In this document: piece after piece, positions 8,075 through 15,471 of the stretch
How positions within the stretch are numbered: the stretch's first letter is position 1
Layout of the letters: each line of letters begins with the position of its first letter
Origin: an uncultured Chitinophagaceae bacterium
GTDB taxonomy: Bacteria; Bacteroidota; Bacteroidia; Chitinophagales; Chitinophagaceae
Reading direction: 5' to 3'
DNA: 35,830 bases
Assembly (NCBI GenBank): GCA_903904335.1
Contig: CAIVCF010000144.1
Coordinates: 1 to 35,830, forward strand
Position numbers and translations under genes: made by a program
The notes under the pieces: model-generated
Seen by the model: only the letters and a program-made list of their open reading frames with translations
What the model was told of the DNA's origin: nothing
Database searches by the model: none

Positions 8075-8146
8075 ATATTTTTAAGATGTAAAAATGATCC
8101 GCTATACATAGTGTTAAGTGAAACGTCTCTAAGGATATATCATAAG

Positions 8147-8170
8147 AATCAGACTTAATCTGATTTTTTA
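8147..8170 (+). terminator. Intrinsic terminator of the gmk-SDR unit
   Basis: AATCAGA (8147-8153) pairs with TCTGATT (8159-8165) across a 5-nt loop and is followed by a T-rich tail. Confidence 0.75.
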
Positions 8171-8199
8171 TAAAAAGTTCAATCGTTCAACTGCTTTAC

Positions 8200-8313
8200 G
8201 TTAATGAATGCAGCAGAGCCGGTCAGAGACCGGCTTTTATTGTACATCTGAAGAGGCGCTGCGCTAAACTCTTCAGATAGCGGGGATATAACGCGCCCTT
8301 CTAATTCATTAAC
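8200..8313. other. Branched structured intergenic element (candidate ncRNA or palindromic repeat)
   Basis: Three nested helices are visible in the gene-free stretch 8075-8680. The outer arm is GTTAATGAAT (8200-8209) with ATTCATTAAC (8304-8313), 10 bp perfect. Inside are AGCCGGTC/GACCGGCT (8217-8224 with 8228-8235, 3-nt loop) and ATCTGAAGAG/CTCTTCAGAT (8246-8255 with 8269-8278). Together they give a three-way junction. The first inner hairpin is followed by TTTATTGT and alone could be a terminator. A structured RNA, or a mobile palindromic element, are the other options. The rest of the gap to 8680 shows only AT-rich sequence and no convincing ORF. Confidence 0.55.
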
Positions 8314-8680
8314 AGAAGAAATGAAATTATTGTAAACGTTAATTGGCAGACAAGCAAGTAAGCACTGCTGTATCCTATTAAAATATATGCTATTCTACAC
8401 TTTAAAAAATAGCCTGATAAATAATGTTATAACGATTGTTATACAAACAGCCTGACTTTTTCTTCTGTAGATATCCATTACCCATATTGCAGGTTCTGTT
8501 ACTATTATGAAATATGCAGGGAGTTAACAGATACTCAAACGATCCCTCTAAATACCCATACATCATCATTATGTGTGAATGATGCAACTCTTTTTCAAAA
8601 TTGTATAAGCATTTACTAAACTATTGAATTGAACTTTATGTGGTCACAAAAATAATTTTTTCATCAAAAAAAAAAATAAA

Positions 8681-9004
8681 ATGGGATACCACGAAAACAA
8701 AAAATGTATTGACGCTTGCCTTAAATGTGCTGCTATTTGTAATCATTGTGCAGCATCCTGCCTCCAGGAACCCGACCCGAAAATGATGGTGAAATGTATT
8801 CAATTGGATATGGAATGCGCAGCTGTTTGCTATGCAGCCGTTCAATTAATGAGCTTGGGTAGTAATAAAGCAGCAGAGCTTTGCCGTATCTGCGCAGCTC
8901 TTTGTGAAGACTGTGCCAATGAATGTGCAAAACACAATAATGTTCATTGTAAAGAATGTGTTGAAGCTTGTAGAGACTGTGCTGAAGTATGCAAAAAAAT
9001 GTAA
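8681..9004 (+). CDS. Four-helix-bundle copper-binding protein (DUF326, Csp-like)
   Basis: A 107-residue protein with 19 cysteines in repeated CxxC/CxxxC spacing over the whole length (for example Cys 9, 13, 16, 20, 23, 27 and 68, 71, 75, 78, 82), plus His 4, 22, 85 and 89. This is the pattern of DUF326 copper-storage proteins, whose Cys-lined helical core binds many Cu(I) ions. No signal peptide is present, so it is probably a cytosolic (Csp3-like) form. An A-rich leader of 11 consecutive A residues precedes the ATG. The cupin gene starts 29 bp after its stop, and a shared terminator follows, so the two look like an operon. Confidence 0.93.
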   Translation: MGYHENKKCIDACLKCAAICNHCAASCLQEPDPKMMVKCIQLDMECAAVCYAAVQLMSLGSNKAAELCRICAALCEDCANECAKHNNVHCKECVEACRDCAEVCKKM

Positions 9005-9033
9005 CCGTACTATTTGGCTTAAAAAAAATAAAC

Positions 9034-9432
9034 ATGAAAGGATTTAAAGGAAATATTGAGAAAGAAACTTTAGAAAATGAGAATTTCCGGAAAGTGCTCT
9101 ATACCGGCAAACATCTGCAACTTGTACTCATGAGCCTGAAAGTTGGAGAAGACATTGGGGAAGAAGTTCATTTGAACAATGACCAGTTTTTCCGGTTTGA
9201 AAGCGGATCAGGTAAATGTATCATTGATGGGAATGTGTATGCGATTGAAGGAGGTGATGTAATTGTTGTACCTGCCGGTGCAAAACATAATATCATCAAC
9301 ACGAACAGTTCAGAGAAATTCAAAATGTACACCATATACGGTCCACCTAATCATCAGGAAGGAACTATCCGATCAACAAAGGAAGATGCGGTAAAAAATG
9401 AAGAGCAATTTGATGGAAAAACAACAGAATAA
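9034..9432 (+). CDS. Small single-domain cupin protein
   Basis: I choose the ATG at 9034 (132 residues) over the upstream one at 8989, which would overlap the DUF326 gene. The conserved cupin motif 1 is visible as GEEVHLNNDQFFRFESGSG, and motif 2 follows around GDVIVVPAGAKHNIIN, so metal ligands are probably the His/Gln/Glu of the first and the His of the second. Such proteins bind a metal and may be enzymes or sensors; the reaction is unknown. Pairing with a copper-binding gene suggests a role in metal or oxidative stress, which is inference. Confidence 0.88.
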   Translation: MKGFKGNIEKETLENENFRKVLYTGKHLQLVLMSLKVGEDIGEEVHLNNDQFFRFESGSGKCIIDGNVYAIEGGDVIVVPAGAKHNIINTNSSEKFKMYTIYGPPNHQEGTIRSTKEDAVKNEEQFDGKTTE

Positions 9433-9444
9433 ATTGTACTGATA

Positions 9445-9481
9445 AAATAGTTCAAACAAGTGAAGTTCGAACTATTTTTTT
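9445..9481 (+). terminator. Terminator of the DUF326-cupin operon
   Basis: AAATAGTTC (9445-9453) pairs perfectly with GAACTATTT (9469-9477), followed by more T residues. Confidence 0.75.
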
Positions 9482-9616
9482 AATCATACCCATATTAAAA
9501 ATTAAAGAGAATACAATCCTGTTGATCACAGGAATAGCAAAGAATTTGAGGCGGGAATAATACTTGATTGAAGTGATAAAGCAAAGGCTGACGATCAATT
9601 AAAATCAACTCAATTC

Positions 9617-10186
9617 ATGAAAGAAGATTTAGAAACATCAGATATAGTTCAGGAAAAAAAATATTTGGTCTCCTATGAAGTTGATCTGTTTTTTACCGGC
9701 TTATACAATGTTTATAAGTTTATCAGACGGTTCTTAAAAGAGTTTTGTTCACTCCCATTTGAGTTTAAGGAGATTATCAATCAATGTTATCAGGTGGGGT
9801 ATAAATCTTTGGCTTTAATTTCTTTAACCGGATTTATTACCGGTATCGTGTTTACAAAACAATCACGCCCATCCTTAGCAGAATTCGGAGCAAGTTCCTG
9901 GCTACCTTCATTAATATCCATCGCTATTATCAGGGCATTGGCTCCATTGGTCACGGCATTAATAGTAGCGGGCAAAGTAGGTTCAAATATAGGAGCTGAA
10001 TTAGGTTCTATGAAGGTGACCGAGCAAATTGATGCCATGGAAGTGTCCGGTACAAAACCCTTTAAATTTTTGGTGGTGACACGTATTACAGCCATCACTT
10101 TAATGCTGCCTGTATTGGTGTGTTATACAGGATTGATCGGGATGCTGGGTTCTTATCTGAATATCCATCAAAATGAATTGATGTAA
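9617..10186 (+). pseudogene. mlaE: MlaE-family ABC transporter permease, 3'-truncated
   Basis: The 189-residue frame matches the MlaE permease family of lipid-transport ABC systems: the membrane segment SLALISLTGFITGIVF, the ALAPLVTALIVAGKVGSNIGAEL core and MKVTEQIDAMEVSGTKPFKFL are typical. Family members run to about 240-270 residues. Here the frame ends just after GMLGSYLNIHQNELM, so the last one or two membrane segments are absent, and the DNA after the stop does not resume the family in any frame I could see. No mlaF-type ATPase follows. It is most likely a degraded duplicate; a shortened functional protein is the less likely alternative. Confidence 0.75.
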
Positions 10187-10328
10187 AATGGTAAGCATTC
10201 AGATCTTTGGACAATAAGGGTCATTTTTTTATTTTCTAAACAAAAAAAATTCTTCATCAATATTAGAAGAAAAACTATATGTCTGTGAATGCAGAAATGA
10301 ATTAATTTACAACACACAAAACAAATAC

Positions 10329-11792
10329 ATGCGAAAAGCAAATCATTACATTTTATCAGCAAGTTTTATTTTTATTTCTTTCCTTTCATCAGCTCAAAAA
10401 AAAGCAAGCGTTGATCCGATTGATGGTTTTAAATCAGAAGCGATCGGCGATCTGCAAGGAAAGTATGCAGACTATAAAAAAATCGCTTTACAGATCTGGG
10501 ATTATGCAGAATTAGGATTTAAAGAAGTAAAGAGCACGGCCTTATTGCAGCAAACACTCAGTAGCAGCGGATTTGCAGTGCAGGCAGGTGTTGCAGGCAT
10601 GCCAACAGCATTTATTGCAACATACGGTTCAGGTAAACCTGTGATCGGAATATTGGCAGAGTTTGATGCATTGCCGGGCTTATCGCAGGAAGCAAGTCCC
10701 GAAAAACAATCAGCAGGAAAAAATGCAGGACATGGATGCGGCCATCATTTATTCGGCACCGCATCTGTTGCAACCGCCATCGAATTAAAAAAATTAATGG
10801 ATGAAGGAAAGATCCATGGCACCATCAAATTATTCGGCACTCCTGCAGAAGAAGGAGGCAGCGGTAAAGTATATATGGTCCGTGATGGATTTTTTAATAA
10901 TGTAGATGTGGTGGTACATTGGCATCCGGCATCTTCCAATGCTGCATCTTATAGTTCTTCATTAGCAGTGATCTCCGGCAAGTTTCGTTTTCATGGTATC
11001 TCTGCACATGCAGCAGCGGCTCCTGATAAAGGTCGTTCTGCTTTAGATGCAGTGGAAGGAATGGATTTTATGGTGAACATGATGCGTGAACATATTCCGC
11101 AGGAATCAAGGATTCATTATGTGATCACCAATGGCGGCAAAGCGCCGAATGTAGTTCCTGATTTTGCAGAAGTGTTTTATACAGTTCGTCATCCCAAAAG
11201 AGATCAGACACAACAGATCTTTGATCGTGTATTGAATGCAGCCACCGGGGCAACGATGGGAACAGGAACAAGTTTCGATTATGAATTGATCGCAGGCATG
11301 TATGAGGTCTTACCAAACAGAGCATTGTCCGAAGCCATGCAAAAAAATATTGAAAAAGTAGGTGGTGTAAATTATACACCGGAGGAAACTGCGTTTGCAA
11401 AAAAAATACAAGCAAGTTTTGTTTCAAAACCACCTTCAATCGAATCTGTTGCATCGGTTGAACCATTGGCTGCAAACCCTGATGTATTCTACGCTTCAAC
11501 AGATGTTGGTGATATCAGCTGGGTAGTGCCTACTGTTGGAATGGGTGCTGCCACTTGGGTTGCAGGAACACCACCACATAGTTGGCAGGCAGTTGCCTGC
11601 GGCGGAACAGAGATCGGAACAAAAGGAATGATGGTAGCTGCAAAATCAATGACACTAACGGCTATTGATCTTTTCACCAATAAAGACCTTATTCAAAAAG
11701 CGACAGAAGAGTTTAAAAAACTAAGAGGCGAGGATTTTACATATAAATGCATGTTGGGCGACAGAAAACCGGCATTAGATTTTGCACAATAA
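10329..11792 (+). CDS. Secreted M20 amidohydrolase, AbgB-like (copy 1)
   Basis: A 487-residue protein with a signal peptide (MRKANHYILSASFIFISFLS, cleavage near SSAQ). It belongs to the M20 peptidase/amidohydrolase superfamily, closest in style to aminobenzoyl-glutamate utilisation subunit B. Visible metal/catalytic motifs are AEFDALPGL, GHGCGHHLFG, the Glu pair in PAEEGGSGKV, HWHP and a C-terminal His in GTPPHSWQAV. A dimerisation (lid) domain lies between, at roughly residues 210-330. E. coli AbgB is cytoplasmic, so the export signal suggests a different, periplasmic amide substrate. The second copy follows after 43 bp, forming a two-gene operon. Confidence 0.92.
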   Translation: MRKANHYILSASFIFISFLSSAQKKASVDPIDGFKSEAIGDLQGKYADYKKIALQIWDYAELGFKEVKSTALLQQTLSSSGFAVQAGVAGMPTAFIATYGSGKPVIGILAEFDALPGLSQEASPEKQSAGKNAGHGCGHHLFGTASVATAIELKKLMDEGKIHGTIKLFGTPAEEGGSGKVYMVRDGFFNNVDVVVHWHPASSNAASYSSSLAVISGKFRFHGISAHAAAAPDKGRSALDAVEGMDFMVNMMREHIPQESRIHYVITNGGKAPNVVPDFAEVFYTVRHPKRDQTQQIFDRVLNAATGATMGTGTSFDYELIAGMYEVLPNRALSEAMQKNIEKVGGVNYTPEETAFAKKIQASFVSKPPSIESVASVEPLAANPDVFYASTDVGDISWVVPTVGMGAATWVAGTPPHSWQAVACGGTEIGTKGMMVAAKSMTLTAIDLFTNKDLIQKATEEFKKLRGEDFTYKCMLGDRKPALDFAQ

Positions 11793-11835
11793 AATTTTAT
11801 ATTCACTTTATTATTCTATCAATTAATCATTCAAC

Positions 11836-13287
11836 ATGAAAGTAAATCGTTCAGTTACATTACTGAGTTGTTTGTTGCTTCTTTGTTTATTTGCACAAGC
11901 ACAAAAACAAAAAGACAATACTGTTTTGAAAGATGAAGCGATCGCTGATATTCAAAATAAATACGATGACTATAAAAAGATCGCATTGCAGATCTGGGAT
12001 TATGCTGAAGTAGGTTATAAAGAAGTAAAGAGTTCTGCCTTGCATCAGAAAACATTGACCGACGCAGGATTTTCTGTGAAAGCAGGGATCGCAGATATGC
12101 CAACAGCATTTGTTGCTACTTATGGTAGCGGTTCTCCGGTGATTGCGATCCTGGCCGAGTATGATGCATTGCCCGGTTTATCTCAACAGGCTTTTCCTGA
12201 AAAAATAACTGCAGGAAAAGATGCCGGTCATGGTTGCGGCCATCATTTATTCGGTACTGCGTCTGTTGCTGCAGGTATTGAAATAAAAAAATTAATGGAA
12301 GAAAAAAAATTAAGCGGAACGATCCGTGTGTATGGTTGTCCTGCTGAAGAAGGCGGAAGCGGTAAAGTGTATTTGGTACGCGCCGGATTATTTACAGATG
12401 TTGATATAGTGATTCATTGGCACCCCGGTGCTGAAAATGGTGTTACGATGACGAGTGCATTGGCTAATACCTCTGCTAAATTCCGCTTTCACGGCATCTC
12501 TGCACATGCAGCAGCAGCACCCGATAAAGGACGTTCTGCATTGGATGCAGTTGAATCGATGGATTATATGGTGAACATGATGCGTGAACATGTTCCGCAG
12601 GAAACAAGGATCCATTATGTGATCACCAATGGCGGTAAAGCCCCGAATGTTGTTCCTGATTTTGCAGAAGTATATTATTATGTTCGTCATCCTAACAGAG
12701 ATATGGTAAAATCTATTTTTGAAAGAGTGGTGAAAGCGGCCAATGGTGCTGCATTGGGAACCGGCACAACAATGGATTATGAGATCATCGGCGGTACACA
12801 CGATCTGTTATTGAACAGAACTTTGGCCGAAGTGATGCAGAAAGACTTAGAAAAAGTTGGCGGTGTTACTTATACAAATGAAGAATTTGAATTCGGTAAA
12901 AAAATTCAGTCAACTTTTACAGTTAAGCCACCGGCAATTGAAACCGCAGCAACCATTAAACCGATAAAAGTTGAAGAAGATGCCGGCGGCGGTTCAACTG
13001 ATGTTGGCGATGTTAGCTATGCAGCACCAACAGTAGGTTTGCGTGCAGCAACATGGATCCCGGGAACACCTGCTCATAGCTGGCAGGCAGTTGCCTGCGG
13101 CGGAACAGAGATCGGTACTAAAGGAATGATGGTGGCTGCAAAAACAATGGCATTAACGGCCATCGATGTTTTTACATCACCTTCTTTAATTGAAAAAGCA
13201 AAAGAAGAATTCAAAAAAGATAAAGGCGACTATCAATATAAAGCATTGTTGGGCGACAGAAAGCCGGCATTAAATTACAGAGATTGA
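11836..13287 (+). CDS. Secreted M20 amidohydrolase, AbgB-like (copy 2)
   Basis: A 483-residue paralogue of the gene before it, aligned over its whole length and with long identical blocks (for example FHGISAHAAAAPDKGRSALD). It has its own signal peptide (MKVNRSVTLLSCLLLLCLFA, cleavage near AQAQ), AEYDALPGL, GHGCGHHLFG, PAEEGGSGKV, HWHP and GTPAHSWQAV. The copies differ mainly in the signal region, the linker before STDVGD (VEEDAGGG here) and a few lid-domain residues. This is a tandem duplication; the two may form hetero-oligomers or differ in specificity. A strong terminator follows. Confidence 0.92.
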   Translation: MKVNRSVTLLSCLLLLCLFAQAQKQKDNTVLKDEAIADIQNKYDDYKKIALQIWDYAEVGYKEVKSSALHQKTLTDAGFSVKAGIADMPTAFVATYGSGSPVIAILAEYDALPGLSQQAFPEKITAGKDAGHGCGHHLFGTASVAAGIEIKKLMEEKKLSGTIRVYGCPAEEGGSGKVYLVRAGLFTDVDIVIHWHPGAENGVTMTSALANTSAKFRFHGISAHAAAAPDKGRSALDAVESMDYMVNMMREHVPQETRIHYVITNGGKAPNVVPDFAEVYYYVRHPNRDMVKSIFERVVKAANGAALGTGTTMDYEIIGGTHDLLLNRTLAEVMQKDLEKVGGVTYTNEEFEFGKKIQSTFTVKPPAIETAATIKPIKVEEDAGGGSTDVGDVSYAAPTVGLRAATWIPGTPAHSWQAVACGGTEIGTKGMMVAAKTMALTAIDVFTSPSLIEKAKEEFKKDKGDYQYKALLGDRKPALNYRD

Positions 13288-13310
13288 TGTTACAATAATA
13301 ATCGATTGAA

Positions 13311-13340
13311 AAGGTGTTGATTTGTTTCAGCACCTTTTTT
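13311..13340 (+). terminator. Terminator of the tandem amidohydrolase operon
   Basis: AAGGTGTTGA (13311-13320) pairs with TCAGCACCTT (13327-13336) with one G-T pair, followed by TTTT. Confidence 0.8.
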
Positions 13341-13441
13341 ATTTGCCCGCACCTTCCAATTATTGGAAAATATTTCTTTTTTAGGGATGAAATGGGCAAG
13401 CGCTATTTTATAAAATCCAATACTGTAAAGGGTTTCATGGT

Positions 13442-13468
13442 TTGGCACAGAATTGAATACTATTCTGT
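13442..13468 (+). promoter_or_regulatory. Promoter-like site with an overlapping dyad before the small-ORF array
   Basis: TTGGCAC (13442-13448) followed by TTGA at 13453-13456 resembles a sigma-54 -24/-12 promoter, but the spacing is one base short and -12 reads GA rather than GC. ACAGAAT (13447-13453) and ATTCTGT (13462-13468) form a perfect 7-bp dyad with 8 nt between, overlapping it. The first small ORF starts 37 bp downstream. Either reading (sigma-54 site or operator) is tentative. Confidence 0.35.
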
Positions 13469-13505
13469 CAAACAAACCATTCAAAAACTTTAAAAACAAA
13501 AAATC

Positions 13506-13598
13506 ATGAAAACTCAAATCAAAATCGACCAAACAATTGCCAACACATTGTCTATTTTCTTTGTAACAATAATGTTGCTCTCAGCAATCACTGCTTAA
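13506..13598 (+). CDS. Small membrane peptide of the MK(T/A)QIK array, ORF 1
   Basis: A 30-codon ORF: MKTQIKIDQTIANTLSIFFV followed by TIMLLSAITA. It has a short basic N-terminus and one hydrophobic helix. It is preceded by an A-rich leader (AAAACAAAAAATC) and begins a run of three small ORFs that share the same first six residues pattern. The repeated start and orderly spacing suggest that these are real genes rather than chance frames, but no homologue is known to me. Possible roles are a membrane stress peptide, a toxin-like peptide or a leader; none is shown. Confidence 0.45.
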   Translation: MKTQIKIDQTIANTLSIFFVTIMLLSAITA

Positions 13599-13607
13599 AA
13601 TCAAAAT

Positions 13608-13730
13608 ATGAAAGCACAAATAAAAAATCGTGATGCAATGATATCTCTACTTTCTGTAGTGGTACTGATCATAATTATTGTCACAGGTTATGTTGATCTT
13701 TTCAGAAATAAAATAAAACAGGTTTTATGA
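13608..13730 (+). CDS. Small membrane peptide of the MK(T/A)QIK array, ORF 2
   Basis: A 40-codon ORF nine bases after ORF 1. It starts MKAQIKNRDAMISLLS, then a strongly hydrophobic helix (VVVLIIIIV, about residues 17-25), then a basic C-terminal tail DLFRNKIKQVL. This is the layout of a single-span membrane peptide. The stop codon overlaps the start of ORF 3 (ATGA), which suggests translational coupling. Confidence 0.45.
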   Translation: MKAQIKNRDAMISLLSVVVLIIIIVTGYVDLFRNKIKQVL

Positions 13731-13777
13731 AAGCGCAGATAAAAATCAGAATCGCATTACTAAAAGCACGCTTTTAA
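13727..13777 (+). CDS. Very small peptide of the MK(T/A)QIK array, ORF 3 (possibly truncated)
   Basis: A 16-codon ORF, MKAQIKIRIALLKARF, starting in the stop codon of ORF 2. The N-terminus repeats that of ORFs 1 and 2, but the hydrophobic helix is missing; it looks like an eroded copy or a basic amphipathic peptide. The convergent lysS gene ends 43 bp further on. Confidence 0.35.
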   Translation: MKAQIKIRIALLKARF

Positions 13778-13820
13778 AACATCACTTAAAAATTCAGATG
13801 TATGAAATTGTACAGTAAGA

Positions 13821-15341
13821 TCATTCGCTCTTCTCGGGCCTCATTTGCGGAAACAGCAGTACGTCTTGTATGGAAGACTGGTTGGTCATCAACATGCACA
13901 AACGGTCAATACCAATACCAATACCTGAAGTTGGAGGCATCCCGTATTCCAATGCCCGTAAAAAATCATAATCAATAAACATCGCTTCATCATCACCCCG
14001 TTCCATTAATTTGCTTTGTTCCTCGAAACGGTCGCGCTGATCTATTGGATCATTCAATTCAGTATAGGCATTCGCAATTTCTTTTCCGTTCACCATCAAT
14101 TCAAATCTTTCCACCAATCCGTTTTTACTGCGGTGTTTCTTTGTTAACGGACTCATTTCAACAGGATAATCAATAATAAAAGTGGGTTGCACATATTTGT
14201 GTTCGCTTGTTGCACCAAAGATCTCATCGATCAATTTTCCTTTGCCGATATTGTTGGGTACATCAATCTTTAATTGTTTGCAAACAACACGCAAATCAGT
14301 TTCATCCATTTCACTTACATCGATCCGTGTATTTTCTTTGATGGCATCATAAATACTGATGCGTTTGTACGGTGCTTTGAAATTTAAAACGATACCGCCT
14401 AATTGCACATCGGTTGTACCATGTAATGCGATGGCAATTTTTTCTAACAACTGTTCTGTTGTTTCCATCATCCAGAAATAATCTTTGTAGGCCGTGTACC
14501 ATTCCAGCACCGTGAATTCAGGGTTATGTGTTCTGTCCATTCCTTCATTCCTGAAATTGCGGCTGAATTCATACACCCAATCAAATCCACCAACGATCAA
14601 TCTTTTTAGATACAATTCATTGGCGATCCTTAAATAGAAAGGAACATCCAATGCATTGTGATGTGTAATAAAAGGTCTCGCAGCAGCACCGCCGGGAATA
14701 GATTGTAATACAGGTGTATCCACTTCCAATGCACCGCGTTCGTTTAAGAATTCACGGATCGTATTTATTAAAGTAGTTCTCTTTACAAATGTTTCTTTTA
14801 CCTGCGGGTTGATGATGAGATCAACATAACGTTGCCTGTAACGAAATTCAGGATCTGTCACTTCATCAAACACATTGCCTTCTTCATCGCGTTTTACAAC
14901 GGGCAATGGTTTTAAACTTTTCGTTAATAAAGTAATAGTTTGTGCATGAACAGATGTTTCTCCTGTTTTTGTAATAAAAACAAAACCGGTGCAACCGATA
15001 ATATCGCCCAGATCCAAACCGTGTTTGATCACATTATCCCAAAAAGATTTGTCTTCTTCGGGGCAGATCTCATCTCGCTTCACATACAATTGTAAAATGC
15101 CTTTGCTGTCCTGTATCTTAATAAAAAATACTTTTCCTTTATCATTAATGCTCATGACCCTTCCTGCCACACAAACATTTGCATACAGTTCTTTATTTTC
15201 TTCTGAATAATTATCCTTTATTTCTTTCGAAAAATGCGAAACGGGATACAATGCTGCAGGATAAGCATTGATGCCGGCTTGCTGCAGTTTATTTAATTTT
15301 TCACGACGAATGATCTCTTGTTCACTTAAATGTTGACTCAT
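13821..15341 (-). CDS. lysS: Lysyl-tRNA synthetase, class II
   Basis: Charges tRNA-Lys with lysine in the cytoplasm. I start at the ATG at 15341 (506 residues, MSQHLSEQEIIRREKL), which gives the usual family N-terminus; an in-frame ATG eight codons earlier lies inside the promoter region. The OB-fold anticodon-binding domain covers about residues 50-160. Class II motif 2 is visible as FRNEGMDRTHNPEFTVLEWY and motif 3 as GMPPTSGIGIGIDRL. Length is normal. Two TATATTTG boxes lie just upstream. Confidence 0.97.
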   Translation of the reverse strand: MSQHLSEQEIIRREKLNKLQQAGINAYPAALYPVSHFSKEIKDNYSEENKELYANVCVAGRVMSINDKGKVFFIKIQDSKGILQLYVKRDEICPEEDKSFWDNVIKHGLDLGDIIGCTGFVFITKTGETSVHAQTITLLTKSLKPLPVVKRDEEGNVFDEVTDPEFRYRQRYVDLIINPQVKETFVKRTTLINTIREFLNERGALEVDTPVLQSIPGGAAARPFITHHNALDVPFYLRIANELYLKRLIVGGFDWVYEFSRNFRNEGMDRTHNPEFTVLEWYTAYKDYFWMMETTEQLLEKIAIALHGTTDVQLGGIVLNFKAPYKRISIYDAIKENTRIDVSEMDETDLRVVCKQLKIDVPNNIGKGKLIDEIFGATSEHKYVQPTFIIDYPVEMSPLTKKHRSKNGLVERFELMVNGKEIANAYTELNDPIDQRDRFEEQSKLMERGDDEAMFIDYDFLRALEYGMPPTSGIGIGIDRLCMLMTNQSSIQDVLLFPQMRPEKSE

Positions 15342-15362
15342 AATTTTTCTTTGAAAGGACTG

Positions 15363-15386
15363 CAAATATAAGGCTATGCAAATATA
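15363..15386 (-). promoter_or_regulatory. Tandem -7 boxes upstream of lysS
   Basis: On the minus strand, TATATTTG occurs twice, at 15386-15379 and 15370-15363, both perfect matches to the Bacteroidota -7 consensus TAnnTTTG. No good -33 TTTG sits at 19-20 bp from either. The proximal box would give a leader of about 15-20 nt. Confidence 0.5.
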
Positions 15387-15471
15387 ATGTAACCAGCATC
15401 AGGTCTTTGGACATCAGTTGCTGCCTTCGACTCTTTCAGCGAAATAGTGGCACACTTGCATGCTCTGTTCT

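Noticed and set aside
8402-8587. 61-codon ORF on the minus strand in the gap before the DUF326 gene
   Set aside because: Composition is unlike its neighbours (Met, Tyr, Asn, His runs), with no recognisable start context or domain.
8989-9033. Longer start for the cupin gene
   Set aside because: It would overlap the end of the DUF326 gene and adds residues that are not cupin-like; the ATG at 9034 follows an A-rich leader.
13442-13457. A confident sigma-54 promoter
   Set aside because: TTGGCAC is right but the -12 part is TTGA at a spacing one base short, so it is listed only as promoter-like.
13802-13980. Fourth small ORF (MKLYSKII...) at the end of the small-ORF array
   Set aside because: Only the first few codons are intergenic; the rest is antisense to the 3' end of lysS and the shared MK(T/A)QIK start is lost.
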